Positions 1-13,269 of a stretch of DNA of 64,000 nucleotides are shown here, piece after piece. The notes under the pieces were generated by a model. The model made no database searches, was not told the DNA's origin, and worked only from the letters and a program-made list of their open reading frames with translations. Location: contig CM059571.1 of the NCBI GenBank assembly GCA_030386875.1, forward strand, positions 25,786,355 through 25,850,354. The letters are read 5' to 3'. The translations under genes and the position numbers were made by a program. Positions within the stretch are counted from its first letter, which is position 1. Every line of letters begins with the position of its first letter. The DNA comes from Morinoia aosen. Its lineage: Eukaryota; Arthropoda; Malacostraca; Amphipoda; Talitridae.

Positions 1-3000
1 TTGATATAGTGTAATTTTGATATAGTGTAATTTTGTATAGTGTAATTTTGTATAGTGTAATTTTGTATAGTGTAATTTTGTATAGTGTAATTTTGATATA
101 GTGTAATTTTGTATAGTGTAATTATTGATATAGTGTAATTTTGTATAGTGTAATTTTGTATAGTGTAATTTTGTATAGTGTAATTTTGATATAGTGTAAT
201 TTTGTGTAGTGAAATTTTGTATAGTGAAATTTTGTATATTGTAATTTTGTATAGTGTAATTTTGATATGGTGTAATTTTGTATAGTGTAATTTTGTATAG
301 TGTAATTTTGATGTATTGTAATTTTGTATAGTGTAATTTTGATATAGTGTAATTTTGATATAGTGTAATTTTGTATAGTGTAATTTTGTATAGTGTAATT
401 TTGTATAGTTTAATTTTGTAAAGTGCAATTTTGTATAGTGTAATTTTGTATAGTGTAATTTTGTATAGTGTAATTTTGTATAGTGTAATTTTGTATAGTG
501 TAATTTTGTATAGTGTAATTTCGTATAGTGTAATTTCGTATAGTGTAATTTCATATAGTGTAATTTTGATATAGTGTAATTTTGATATAGTGTAATTTTG
601 TATAGTGTAATTTTGTATAGTGTAATTTTGTATAGTGTAATTTTGTATAGTGTAATTTTGTATGGTGTAATTTTCTATTGTGTAATTTTGTATAGTGTAA
701 TTTTTGTATAGTGTAATTTTGTATAGTGTAATTTTGTTTAGTGTAATTTTGTATAGTGTAATTTTGTATAGTGTAATTTTGATATAGTGTAATTTTGATA
801 TAGTGTAATTTTGTATAGTGTAATTTTCTATAGTGAAATTTTGTATAGTGAAATTTTGTATAGTGTAATTTTGTATAGTGTAATTTTGTATAGTGTAATT
901 TTGTATAGTGTAATTTTGTATAGTGTAATTTTGTATAGTGTAATTTTGTATAGTGTAATTTTGTATAGTGTAATTTTGATATAGTGTAATTTTGGTATAG
1001 TGTAATTTTGTATAGTGTAATTTTGTATAGTGTAATTTTGTATAGTGTAATTTTGTATAGTGTAATTTTGTAAAGTGTAATTTTGTATAGTGTAATTTTG
1101 GATAGTGTAGTTTTGTATAGTGTAATTTTGTATAGTGTAATTTTGTATAGTGTAATTTTGTATAGTGTAATTTTGTATAGTGTAATTTTGATATAGTGTA
1201 ATTTTGATATAGTGTAATTTTGTATAGAGTAATTTTGTATAGAGTAATTTTGTATAGTGTCATTTTGTATAGTGTCATTTTGATATAGTGTAATTTTGTA
1301 TAGTGTAATTTTGTACAGTGTAATTTTGTATAGTGCAATTTTGTGTAGTGCAATTTTGATATAGTGTAATTTTGTATAGTGTAATTTTGTATAGTGTAAT
1401 TTTGATATAGTGTAATCTTGTATAGTGTAATTTTGATATAGTGTAATTTTGTATAGTGTAATTTAGTACAGTGTAATTTTGTACAGTGTAATTTTGTATA
1501 GTGTAATTTTGTATAGTGCAATTTTGTGTAGTGCAATTTTGATATAGTGTAATTTTGTATAGTGTAATTTTGTATAGTGTAATTTTGTATAGTGTAATTT
1601 TGATATAGTGTAATTTTGTATAGTGTAATTTTGTATAGTGTAATTTTGTATAGTGTAATTTTGTGTAGTGTAATTTTGTATAGTGTAATTTTGTAAAGTG
1701 TAATTTTGTATAGTGTAATTTTGTATAGTGTAATTTTGATATAGGGTAATTTTGTATGGTGTTATTTTGTATAGTGTAATTTTGTACAGTGTAATTTTGA
1801 TATAGTGTAATTTTGTATAGTGTAATTTTGATATAATGTAATTTTGTATAGTGTAATTTTTGTAGTGTAATTTTGTATAGTGTAATTTTGTATAGTGTAA
1901 TTTTGTATAGTGTAATTTTGATATAGTGTAATTTTGTATAGTGTTATTTTGTATAGTGTAATTTTGTATAGTCTAATTTTGTATAGTGTAATGTTGTATA
2001 GTGTAATTTTGTATAGTGTAATTTTGTATAGTGTACTTTTGATATAGTATAATTTTGTATAGTGTAATTTCGATATAGTGTAATTTTGTATGGTGTAATT
2101 TTGATATAGTGTAATTTTGTATAGTGTAATTTTGTATAGTGTAATTTTGTATAGTGTAGTTTTGTATAGTGTAATTTTGTATAGTGTAATTTTGTATAGT
2201 GTAATTTTGTATAGTGTATTTTTGTATAGTGTAATTTTGATATAGTGTAATTTTGATATAGTGTAATTTTGTATAGAGTAATTTTGTATAGTGTAATTTT
2301 GTATAGTGTAATTTTGTATAGTGTAATTTTGTATAGTATAATTTTGTATAGTGTAATTTTGATATAGTGTAATTTTGTATAGTGTAATTTTGTATAGTGT
2401 AATTTTGATATAGTGTAATTTTGTATAGTGTAATTTTGATATAGTATAATTTTGTATAGTGTAATTTTGATATAGTGTAATTTTGATATAGTGTAATTTT
2501 GTATAGTGTAATTTTGTATAGTGTAATTTTGTATAGTGTAATTTTGTATAGTGTAATTTTGTATAGTGTAATTTTGTATAGTGTAATTTTGTATAGTGTA
2601 ATTTTGTATAGTGTAATTTTGTATAGTGTAATTTTGATATAGTGTAATTTTGTGTAGTGTAATTTTGTATAGTGTAATTTTGTATAGTGTAATTTTGTAT
2701 AGTGTAATTTTGTATAGTGTAATTTTGGTATAGTGTAATTTTGTATAGTGTAATTTTGTATAGTGTAATTTTGTTTAGTGTAATTTTGTATAGTGTAATT
2801 TTGTATAGTGTAATTTTGTATAGTGTAATTTTGTATAGTGTAATTTTGATATAGTGTAATTTTGTATAGTGTTATTTTGTATAGTGTAATTTTGTATAGT
2901 CTAATTTTGTATAGTCTAATTTTGTATAGTGTAATTTTGTATGGTGTAATTTTGTATAGTGTACTTTTGATATAGTGTAATTTTGTATAGTGTAATTTTG

Positions 3001-5989
3001 ATATAGTATAATTTTGTATAGTGTAATTTTGATATAGTGTAATTTTGTATAGTGTAATTTTGTATAGTGTAATTTTGTATAGTGTAGTTTTGTATAGTGT
3101 AATTTTGTATAGTGTAATTTTGATATAGTTTAATTTTGTATAGTGTAATTTTGTATAGTGTAATTTTGTATAGTGTAATTTTGTATAGTGTAATTTTGTA
3201 TAGTGTAATTTTGTATAGTGTAATTTCGTATAGTGTAATTTTGTATAGTGTAATTTTGATAGTGTAATTTTGTATAGTGTAATTTTGTATAGTGTAATTT
3301 TGATAGTGTAATTTTGTATAGTGTAATTTTGTATAGTATAATTTTGTATAGTGTCATTTTGTATAGTGTAATTTTGATATAGTGTAATTTTGTATAGTGT
3401 AATTTTGTACAGTGTAATTTTGTATAGTGCAATTTTGAGTAGTGCAATTTTGATATAGTGTAATTTTGTATAGTGTAATTTTGTATAGTGTAATTTTGTA
3501 TAGTGTAATTTTGATATAGTGTAATCTTGTATAGTGTAATTTTGATATAGTGTAATTTTGTATAGTGTAATTTTGTATAGTGTAATTTTGTATAGTGTAA
3601 TTTTGTACAGTGTAATTTTGTATAGTGTAATTTTGTACAGTGCAATTTTGTGTAGTGCAATTTTGATATAGTGAAATTTTGTATAGTGTAATTTTGATAT
3701 AGTGTAATTTTGTATAGTGTAATTTTGTATAGCGTAATTTTGTATAGTGTAATTTTGTATAGTGTAATTTTGTATAGTGTAATTTTGTAGTGTGATTTTG
3801 ATATAGGTTAATTTTGTATGGTGTAATTTTGTATAGTGTAATTTTGTACAGTGTAATTTTGATATAGTGTAATTTTGTATAGTGTAATTTTGATATAATG
3901 TAATTTTGTATAGTGTAATTTTGTATAGTGTAATTTTGTATATTGTAATTTTGTATAGTGTAATTTTGTATAGTGTAATTTTGATATAGTGTAATTTTGT
4001 ATAGTGTTATTTTGTATAGTGTAATTTTGTATAGTCTAATTTTGTATAGTGTAATTTTGTATAGTGTAATTTTGTATAGTGTAATTTTGTATAGTGTACT
4101 TTTGATATAGTATAATTTTGTATAGTGTAATTTTGATATAGTGTAATTTTGTATAGTGTAATTTTGATATAGTGTTATTTTGTATAGTGTAATTTTGTAT
4201 AGTGTAATTTTGTATAGTGTAATTTTGTATAGTGTCATTTTGTATAGTGTAATTTTGATATAGTGTAATTTTGTACAGTGTAATTTTGTACAGTGTAATT
4301 TTGTATAGTGCAATTTTGTGTAGTGCAATTTTGATATAGTGTAATTTTGTATAGTGTAATTTTGTTTAGTGTAATTTTGATATAGTGTAATCTTGTATAG
4401 TGTAATTTTGATATAGTGTAATTTTGTATAGTGCAATTTTGTATAGTGTAATTTTGTATAGTGTAATTTTGTACAGTGTAATTTTGTACAGTGTAATTTT
4501 GTATAGTGCAATTTTGTGAAGTGAAATTTTGATATAGTGTAATTTTGTATAGTGTATTTTTGTATAGTGTAATTTTGTATAGTGTATTTTTGATATAGTG
4601 TAATTTTGTATAGTGTAATTTTGTATAGTGTAATTTTGTATAGTGTAATTTTGTATAGTGTAATTTTGTGTAGTGTAATTTTGTATAGTGTAATTTTGTA
4701 TAGTGTAATTTTGTATAGTGTAATTTTGTATAGTGTAATTTTGATATAGGGTAATTTTGTATGGTGTAATTTTGTATAGTGTAATTTTGTACAGTGTAAT
4801 TTTGATATAGTGTAATTTTGTATAGTGTAATTTTGCATAGTGTAATTTTGATATAATGTAATTTTGTATAGTGTAATTTTGTATAGTGTAATTTTGTATA
4901 GTGTAATTTTGTATAGTGTAATTTTGAAATAGTGTAATTTTTTATAGTGTTATTTTGTATAGTGTAATTTTGTTTAGTCTAATTTTGTATAGTGTAATTT
5001 TGTATAGTGTAATTTTGTATAGTGTAATTTTGTTTAGTGTACTTTTGATATAGTATAATTTTGTATAGTGTAATTTTGATATAGTGTAATTTTGTATAGT
5101 GTAATTTTGATATAGTGTAATTTTGTATAGTGTAATTTTGTATAGTGTAATTTTGTATAGTGTAGTTTTGTATAGTGTAATTTTGTATAGTGTAATTTTG
5201 TATAGTGTAATTTTGTATAGTGTATTTTTGTATAGTGTAATTTTGATATAGTGTAATTTTGATATAGTGTAATTTTGTATAGAGTAATTTTGTATAGTGT
5301 AATTTTGTATAGTGTAATTTTGTATAGTGTAATTTTGTATAGTGTAATTTTGTATAGTGTAATTTTGTATAGTGTAATTTTGATATAGTGTAATTTTGTA
5401 TAGTGTAATTTTGATATAGTGTAATTTTGTATAGTGTAATTTTGTATAGTTTAATTTTGATATAGTGTAATTTTGTATAGTGTAATTTTGATATAGTGTA
5501 ATTTTGTATAGTGTAATTTTGATATAGTGTAATTTTGATATAGTGTAATTTTGTATAGTGTAATTTTGTATAGTGTAATTTTGTATAGTGTAATTTTGTA
5601 TAGTCTTATTTTGTATAGTGTAATTTTGTATAGTGTAATTTTGTATAGTGTAATTTTGTATAGTGTAATTTTGTATAGTGTAATTTTGTATAGTGTAATT
5701 TTGATATAGTGTAATTTTGTGTAGTGTAATTTTGTATAGTGTAATTTTGTATAGTGTAATTTTGTATAGTGTAATTTTGTATAGTATAATTTTGTATAGT
5801 GTAATTTTGTATAGTGTAATTTTGATACAGTGTAATTTTGTATAGTGTAATTTTGATATAGTGTAATTTTGATATAGTGTAATTTTGTATAGTGTAATTT
5901 TGTATAGTGTAATTTTGTATAGTGTAATTTTGTATAGTGTAATTTTGATATAGTGTAATTTTGTATAGTGTAATTATTGATATAGTGTA

Positions 5990-8900
5990 ATTTTGTATAG
6001 TGTAATTTTGTATAGTGTAATTTTGTATAGTGTAATTTTGATATAGTGTAATTTTGTGTAGTGAAATTTTGTATAGTGAAATTTTGTATATTGTAATTTT
6101 GTATAGTGTAATTTTGATATGGTGTAATTTTGTATAGTGTAATTTTGTATAGTGCAATTTTGATATAGTGTAATTTTGTATAGTGTAATTTTGTATAGTG
6201 TAATTTTGTAAAGTGTAATTTTGATATAGTGTAATTTTGTATAGTGTAATTTTGTATAGTTTAATTTTGTATAGTGTAATTTTGTGTAGTGTAATTTTGT
6301 ATAGTGTAATTTTGTAAAGTGTAATTTTGTATAGTGTAATTTTGATATAGGGTAATTTTGTATGGTGTAATTTTGTATAGTGTAATTTTGTACAGTGTAA
6401 TTTTGATATAGTGTAATTTTGTATAGTGTAAATTTGATATAATGTAATTTTGTATAGTGTAATTTTGTGTAGTGTAATTTTGTATAGTGTAATTTTGTAT
6501 AGTGTAATTTTGTATAGTGTAATTTTGATATAGTGTAATTTTGTATAGTGTTATTTTGTATAGTGTAATTTTGTATAGTCTAATTTTGTATATTGTAATG
6601 TTGTATAGTGTAATTTTGTATAGTGTAATTTTGTATAGTGTACTTTTGATATAGTATAATTTTGTATAGTGTAATTTCGATATAGTGTAATTTTGTATGG
6701 TGTAATTTTGATATAGTGTAATTTTGTATAGTGTTATTTTTGTATAGTGTAAATTTGTATAGTGTAGTTTTGTATAGTGTAATTTTGTATAGTGTAATTT
6801 TGTATAGTGTAATTTTGTATAGTGTATTTTTGTATAGTGTAATTTCGATATAGTGTAATTTTGATATAGTGTAATTTTGTATAGAGTAATTTTGTAAAGT
6901 GTAATTTTGTATAGTGTAATTTTGTATAGTGTAATTTTGTATAGTATAATTTTGTATAGTGTAATTTTGATATAGTGTAATTTTGTATAGTGTAATTTTG
7001 TATAGTGTAATTTTGATATAGTGTAATTTTGTATAGTGTAATTTTGATATAGTATAATTTTGTATAGTGTAATTTTGATATAGTGTAATTTTGATATAGT
7101 GTAATTTTGTATAGTGTAATTTTGTATAGTGTAATTTTGTATAGTGTAATTTTGTATAGTGTAATTTTGTATAGTGTAATTTTGTATAGTGTAATTTTGT
7201 ATAGTGTAATTTTGTATAGTGTAATTTTGTATAGTGTAATTTTGTATAGTGTAATTTTGATATAGTGTAATTTTGTGTAGTGTAATTTTGTATAGTGTAA
7301 TTTTGTATAGTGTAATTTTGTATAGTGTAATTTTGGTATAGTGTAATTTTGTATAGTGTAATTTTGTATAGTGTAATTTTGTTTAGTGTAATTTTGTATA
7401 GTGTAATTTTGTATAGTGTAATTTTGTATAGTGTAATTTTGTATAGTGTAATTTTGATATAGTGTAATTTTGTATAGTGTTATTTTGTATAGTGTAATTT
7501 TGTATAGTCTAATTTTGTATAGTCTAATTTTGTATAGTGTAATTTTGTATGGTGTAATTTTGTATAGTGTACTTTTGATATAGTGTAATTTTGTATAGTG
7601 TAATTTTGATATAGTATAATTTTGTATAGTGTAATTTTGATATAGTGTAATTTTGTATAGTGTAATTTTGTATAGTGTAATTTTGTATAGTGTAGTTTTG
7701 TATAGTGTAATTTTGTATAGTGTAATTTTGTATAGTGTAATTTTGTATAGTGTAATTTTGTATACTGTAATTTTGATATAGTGTAATTTTGTATAGTGTA
7801 ATTTTGTATAGTGTAATTTTGATATAGTGTTATTTTGTATAGTGTAATTTTGGTATAGTGTAATTTTGTATAGTGTAATTTTGATATAGTGTAATTTTGA
7901 TAGTGTAATTTTGATATAGTGTAATTTTGTATAGTGTAATTTTGTATAGTGTAATTTTGTATAGTGTAATTTTGTATAGTGTAATTTTGTATAGTGTAAT
8001 TTTGTATAGTGTAATTTTGTATAGTGTAATTTTGATATAGTGTAATTTTGTGTAGTGTAATTTTGTATAGTGTGATTTTGTATAGTGTAATTTTGTATAG
8101 TGTAATTTTGTATAGTGTAATTTTGATATAGTGTAATTTTGATATAGTGTAATTTTGATATAGTGTAATTTTGTATAGTGTAATTTTGTATAGTGTAATT
8201 TTGTATAGTGTAATTTTGTATAGTGTAATTTTGATATAGTGTAATTTTGTATAGTGTAATTTTGATATAGTGTAATTTTGATATAGTGTAATTTTGTATA
8301 GTGTAATTTTGTATAGTGTAATTTTGTATAGTGTAATTTTGATGTAGTGTAATTTTGTGTAGTGAAACTTTGTATAGTGAAATTTTGTATAGTGTAATTT
8401 TGTATAGTGTAATTTTGATATGGTGTAATTTTGTTAGTGTAATTTTGTATAGTGTAATTTTGATGTATTGTAAATTTGTATAGTGTAATTTTGATATAGT
8501 GTAATTTTGTATAGTGTAATTTTGTATAGTGTAATTTTGTATAGTGTAATTTTGTATAGTGTAATTTTGTATAGTGTAATTTTGTATAGTGTAATTTTGT
8601 ATAGTGTAATTTTGTATAGTGTAATTTTGTATAGTGTAATTTTGTATAGTGTAATTTCGTATAGTGTAATTTCGTATAGTGTAATTTCATATAGTGTAAT
8701 TTTGATATAGTGTAATTTTGATATAGTGTAATTTTGTATAGTGTAATTTTGTATAGTGTAATTTTGTATAGTGTAATTTTGATATAGTGTAATTTTGTGT
8801 AGTGAAATTTTGTATAGTGAAATTTTGTATATTGTAATTTTGTATAGTGTAATTTTGATATGGTGTAATTTTGTATAGTGTAATTTTGTATAGTGCAATT

Positions 8901-11470
8901 TTGATATAGTGTAATTTTGTATAGTGTAATTTTGTATAGTGTAATTTTGTAAAGTGTAATTTTGATATAGTGTAATTTTGTATAGTGTAATTTTGTATAG
9001 TTTAATTTTGTATAGTGTAATTTTGTGTAGTGTAATTTTGTATAGTGTAATTTTGTAAAGTGTAATTTTGTATAGTGTAATTTTGATATAGGGTAATTTT
9101 GTATGGTGTAATTTTGTATAGTGTAATTTTGTACAGTGTAATTTTGATATAGTGTAATTTTGTATAGTGTAAATTTGATATAATGTAATTTTGTATAGTG
9201 TAATTTTGTGTAGTGTAATTTTGTATAGTGTAATTTTGTATAGTGTAATTTTGTATAGTGTAATTTTGATATAGTGTAATTTTGTATAGTGTTATTTTGT
9301 ATAGTGTAATTTTGTATAGTCTAATTTTGTATATTGTAATGTTGTATAGTGTAATTTTGTATAGTGTAATTTTGTATAGTGTACTTTTGATATAGTATAA
9401 TTTTGTATAGTGTAATTTCGATATAGTGTAATTTTGTATGGTGTAATTTTGATATAGTGTAATTTTGTATAGTGTTATTTTTGTATAGTGTAAATTTGTA
9501 TAGTGTAGTTTTGTATAGTGTAATTTTGTATAGTGTAATTTTGTATAGTGTAATTTTGTATAGTGTATTTTTGTATAGTGTAATTTTGATATAGTGTAAT
9601 TTTGATATAGTGTAATTTTGTATAGAGTAATTTTGTAAAGTGTAATTTTGTATAGTGTAATTTTGTATAGTGTAATTTTGTATAGTATAATTTTGTATAG
9701 TGTAATTTTGATATAGTGTAATTTTGTATAGTGTAATTTTGTATAGTGTAATTTTGATATAGTGTAATTTTGTATAGTGTAATTTTGATATAGTATAATT
9801 TTGTATAGTGTAATTTTGATATAGTGTAATTTTGATATAGTGTAATTTTGTATAGTGTAATTTTGTATAGTGTAATTTTGTATAGTGTAATTTTGTATAG
9901 TGTAATTTTGTATAGTGTAATTTTGTATAGTGTAATTTTGTATAGTGTAATTTTGTATAGTGTAATTTTGTATAGTGTAATTTTGTATAGTGTAATTTTG
10001 ATATAGTGTAATTTTGTGTAGTGTAATTTTGTATAGTGTAATTTTGTATAGTGTAATTTTGTATAGTGTAATTTTGGTATAGTGTAATTTTGTATAGTGT
10101 AATTTTGTATAGTGTAATTTTGTTTAGTGTAATTTTGTATAGTGTAATTTTGTATAGTGTAATTTTGTATAGTGTAATTTTGTATAGTGTAATTTTGATA
10201 TAGTGTAATTTTGTATAGTGTTATTTTGTATAGTGTAATTTTGTATAGTCTAATTTTGTATAGTCTAATTTTGTATAGTGTAATTTTGTATGGTGTAATT
10301 TTGTATGGTGTACTTTTGATATAGTGTAATTTTGTATAGTGTAATTTTGATATAGTATAATTTTGTATAGTGTAATTTTGATATAGTGTAATTTTGTATA
10401 GTGTAATTTTGTATAGTGTAATTTTGTATAGTGTAGTTTTGTATAGTGTAATTTTGTATAGTGTAATTTTGTATAGTGTAATTTTGTATAGTGTAATTTT
10501 GTATACTGTAATTTTGATATAGTGTAATTTTGTATAGTGTAATTTTGTATAGTGTAATTTTGATATAGTGTTATTTTGTATAGTGTAATTTTGGTATAGT
10601 GTAATTTTGTATAGTGTAATTTTGATATAGTGTAATTTTGATAGTGTAATTTTGATATAGTGTAATTTTGTATAGTGTAATTTTGTATAGTGTAATTTTG
10701 TATAGTGTAATTTTGTATAGTGTAATTTTGTATAGTGTAATTTTGTATAGTGTAATTTTGATATAGTGTAATTTTGTGTAGTGTAATTTTGTATAGTGTA
10801 ATTTTGATATAGTGTAATTTTGATATAGTGTAATTTTGATATAGTGTAATTTTGTATAGTGTAATTTTGTATAGTGTAATTTTGTATAGTGTAATTTTGT
10901 ATAGTGTAATTTTGATATAGTGTAATTTTGTATAGTGTAATTTTGATATAGTGTAATTTTGATATAGTGTAATTTTGTATAGTGTAATTTTGTATAGTGT
11001 AATTTTGTATAGTGTAATTTTGATGTAGTGTAATTTTGTGTAGTGAAACTTTGTATAGTGAAATTTTGTATAGTGTAATTTTGTATAGTGTAATTTTGAT
11101 ATGGTGTAATTTTGTTAGTGTAATTTTGTATAGTGTAATTTTGATGTATTGTAAATTTGTATAGTGTAATTTTGATATAGTGTAATTTTGTGTAGTGTAA
11201 TTTTGTATAGTGTAATTTTGATATAGTGTAATTTTGATATAGTGTAATTTTGATATAGTGTAATTTTGTATAGTGTAATTTTGTATAGTGTAATTTTGTA
11301 TAGTGTAATTTTGTATAGTGTAATTTTGATATAGTGTAATTTTGTATAGTGTAATTTTGATATAGTGTAATTTTGATATAGTGTGATTTTGTATAGTGTA
11401 ATTTTGTATAGTGTAATTTTGTATAGTGTAATTTTGATATAGTGTAATTTTGATATAGTGTAATTTTGAT
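5990..11470. repeat. Higher-order satellite block, about 2.74-kb period, two copies
   Basis: Rare variant units recur at a constant offset of about 2,741 bp: GTGTTATTTTT at 6,731 and 9,472, TTTTGGTATAG at 7,331 and 10,072, AGTGCAA at 6,151 and 8,892, and the GTGTAGTGAAA cluster near 6,057 and 8,797. The order of 15- and 16-bp units between these markers matches closely up to about 8,040 and 10,770. After that the right copy has lost several units. This indicates duplication of a multi-unit block rather than independent unit turnover. The exact block ends cannot be fixed by eye. Confidence 0.8.
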
Positions 11471-12040
11471 ATAGTGTAATTTTGTATAGTGTAATTTTGT
11501 ATAGTGTAATTTTGTATAGTGTAATTTTGTATAGTGTAATTTTGATATAGTGTAATTTTGTATAGTGTAATTTTGATATAGTGTAATTTTGATATAGTGT
11601 AATTTTGTATAGTGTAATTTTGTATAGTGTAATTTTGTATAGTGTAATTTTGATGTAGTGTAATTTTGTGTAGTGAAACTTTGTATAGTGAAATTTTGTA
11701 TAGTGTAATTTTGTATAGTGTAATTTTGATATGGTGTAATTTTGTTAGTGTAATTTTGTATAGTGTAATTTTGATGTATTGTAAATTTGTATAGTGTAAT
11801 TTTGATATAGTGTAATTTTGTATAGTGTAATTTTGTATAGTGTAATTTTGTATAGTGTAATTTTGTATAGTGTAATTTTGTATAGTGTAATTTTGTATAG
11901 TGTAATTTTGTATAGTGTAATTTTGTATAGTGTAATTTTGTATAGTGTAATTTTGTATAGTGTAATTTCGTATAGTGTAATTTCGTATAGTGTAATTTCA
12001 TATAGTGTAATTTTGATATAGTGTAATTTTGATATAGTGT
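10780..12040. repeat. Local tandem duplication of a ~630-bp satellite segment
   Basis: The rare unit TTTGTTAGTG followed by GATGTATTG and AAATTTG occurs at 11,111 and again at 11,741, an offset of 630 bp. The preceding order of 15- and 16-bp units and the GTGTAGTGAAAC variant (about 11,038 and 11,668) repeats in step. A third instance of the same marker set lies near 8,432, inside the 2.74-kb block. A short duplication is therefore nested in a longer one. Confidence 0.75.
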
Positions 12041-13269
12041 AATTTTGTATAGTGTAATTTTGTATAGTGTAATTTTGTATAGTGTAATTTTGTATAGTGT
12101 AATTTTGTATAGTGTAATTTTGATATAGTGTAATTTTGTATAGTGTTATTTTGTATAGTGTAATTTTGTATAGTGTAATTTTGTATAGTGTAATTTTGTA
12201 TAGTGTAATTTTGTATAGTGTAATTTTGTATAGTGTAATTTTGTATAGTGTAATTTTGTATAGTGTACTTTTGATATAGTGTAATTTTGTATAGTGTAAT
12301 TTTGATATAGTGTAATTTTGTATAGTGTAATTTTGATATAGAGTAATTTTGTATAGTGTAATTTTGTAGTGTAATTTTGTATAGTGTAGTTTTGTACAGT
12401 GTAATTTTGTATAGTGTAATTTTGTATAGTGTAATTTTGTATAGTGTAATTTTGATATAGTGTAATTTTGATATAGTGTATTTTTGTATAGTGTAATTTT
12501 GTATAGTGTAATTTTGATATAGTGTAATTTTGTATAGTGTAATTTTGTATAGTGTAATTTTGTATAGTGTAATTTTGTATAGTGTAATTTTGTGTAGTGT
12601 AATTTTGTATAGTGTAATTTTGTATAGTGTAATTTTGTATAGTGTAATTTTTGTATAGTGTAATTTTGATATAGGGTAATTTTGTATGGTGTAATTTTGT
12701 ATAGTGTAATTTTGTACAGTGTAATTTTCATATAGTGTAATTTTGTATAGTGTAATTTTGCATAGTGTAATTTTGATATAATGTAATTTTGTATAGTGTA
12801 ATTTTGTATAGTGTAATTTTGTATAGTGTAATTTTGTATAGTGTAATTTTGATATAGTGTAATTTTTTATAGTGTTATTTTGTATAGTGTAATTTTGTAT
12901 AGTCTAATTTTGTATAGTGTAATTTTGTATAGTGTAATTTTGTATAGTGTAATTTTGTTTAGTGTACTTTTGATATAGTATAATTTTGTATAGTGTAATT
13001 TTGATATAGTGTAATTTTGTATAGTGTAATTTTGATATAGTGTAATTTTGTATAGTGTAATTTTGTATAGTGTAATTTTGTATAGTGTAGTTTTGTATAG
13101 TGTAATTTTGTATAGTGTAATTTTGTATAGTGTAATTTTGTATAGTGTATTTTTGTATAGTGTAATTTTGATATAGTGTAATTTCGATATAGTGTAATTT
13201 TGTATAGAGTAATTTTGTATAGTGTAATTTTGTATAGTGTAATTTTGTATAGTGTAATTTTGTATAGTG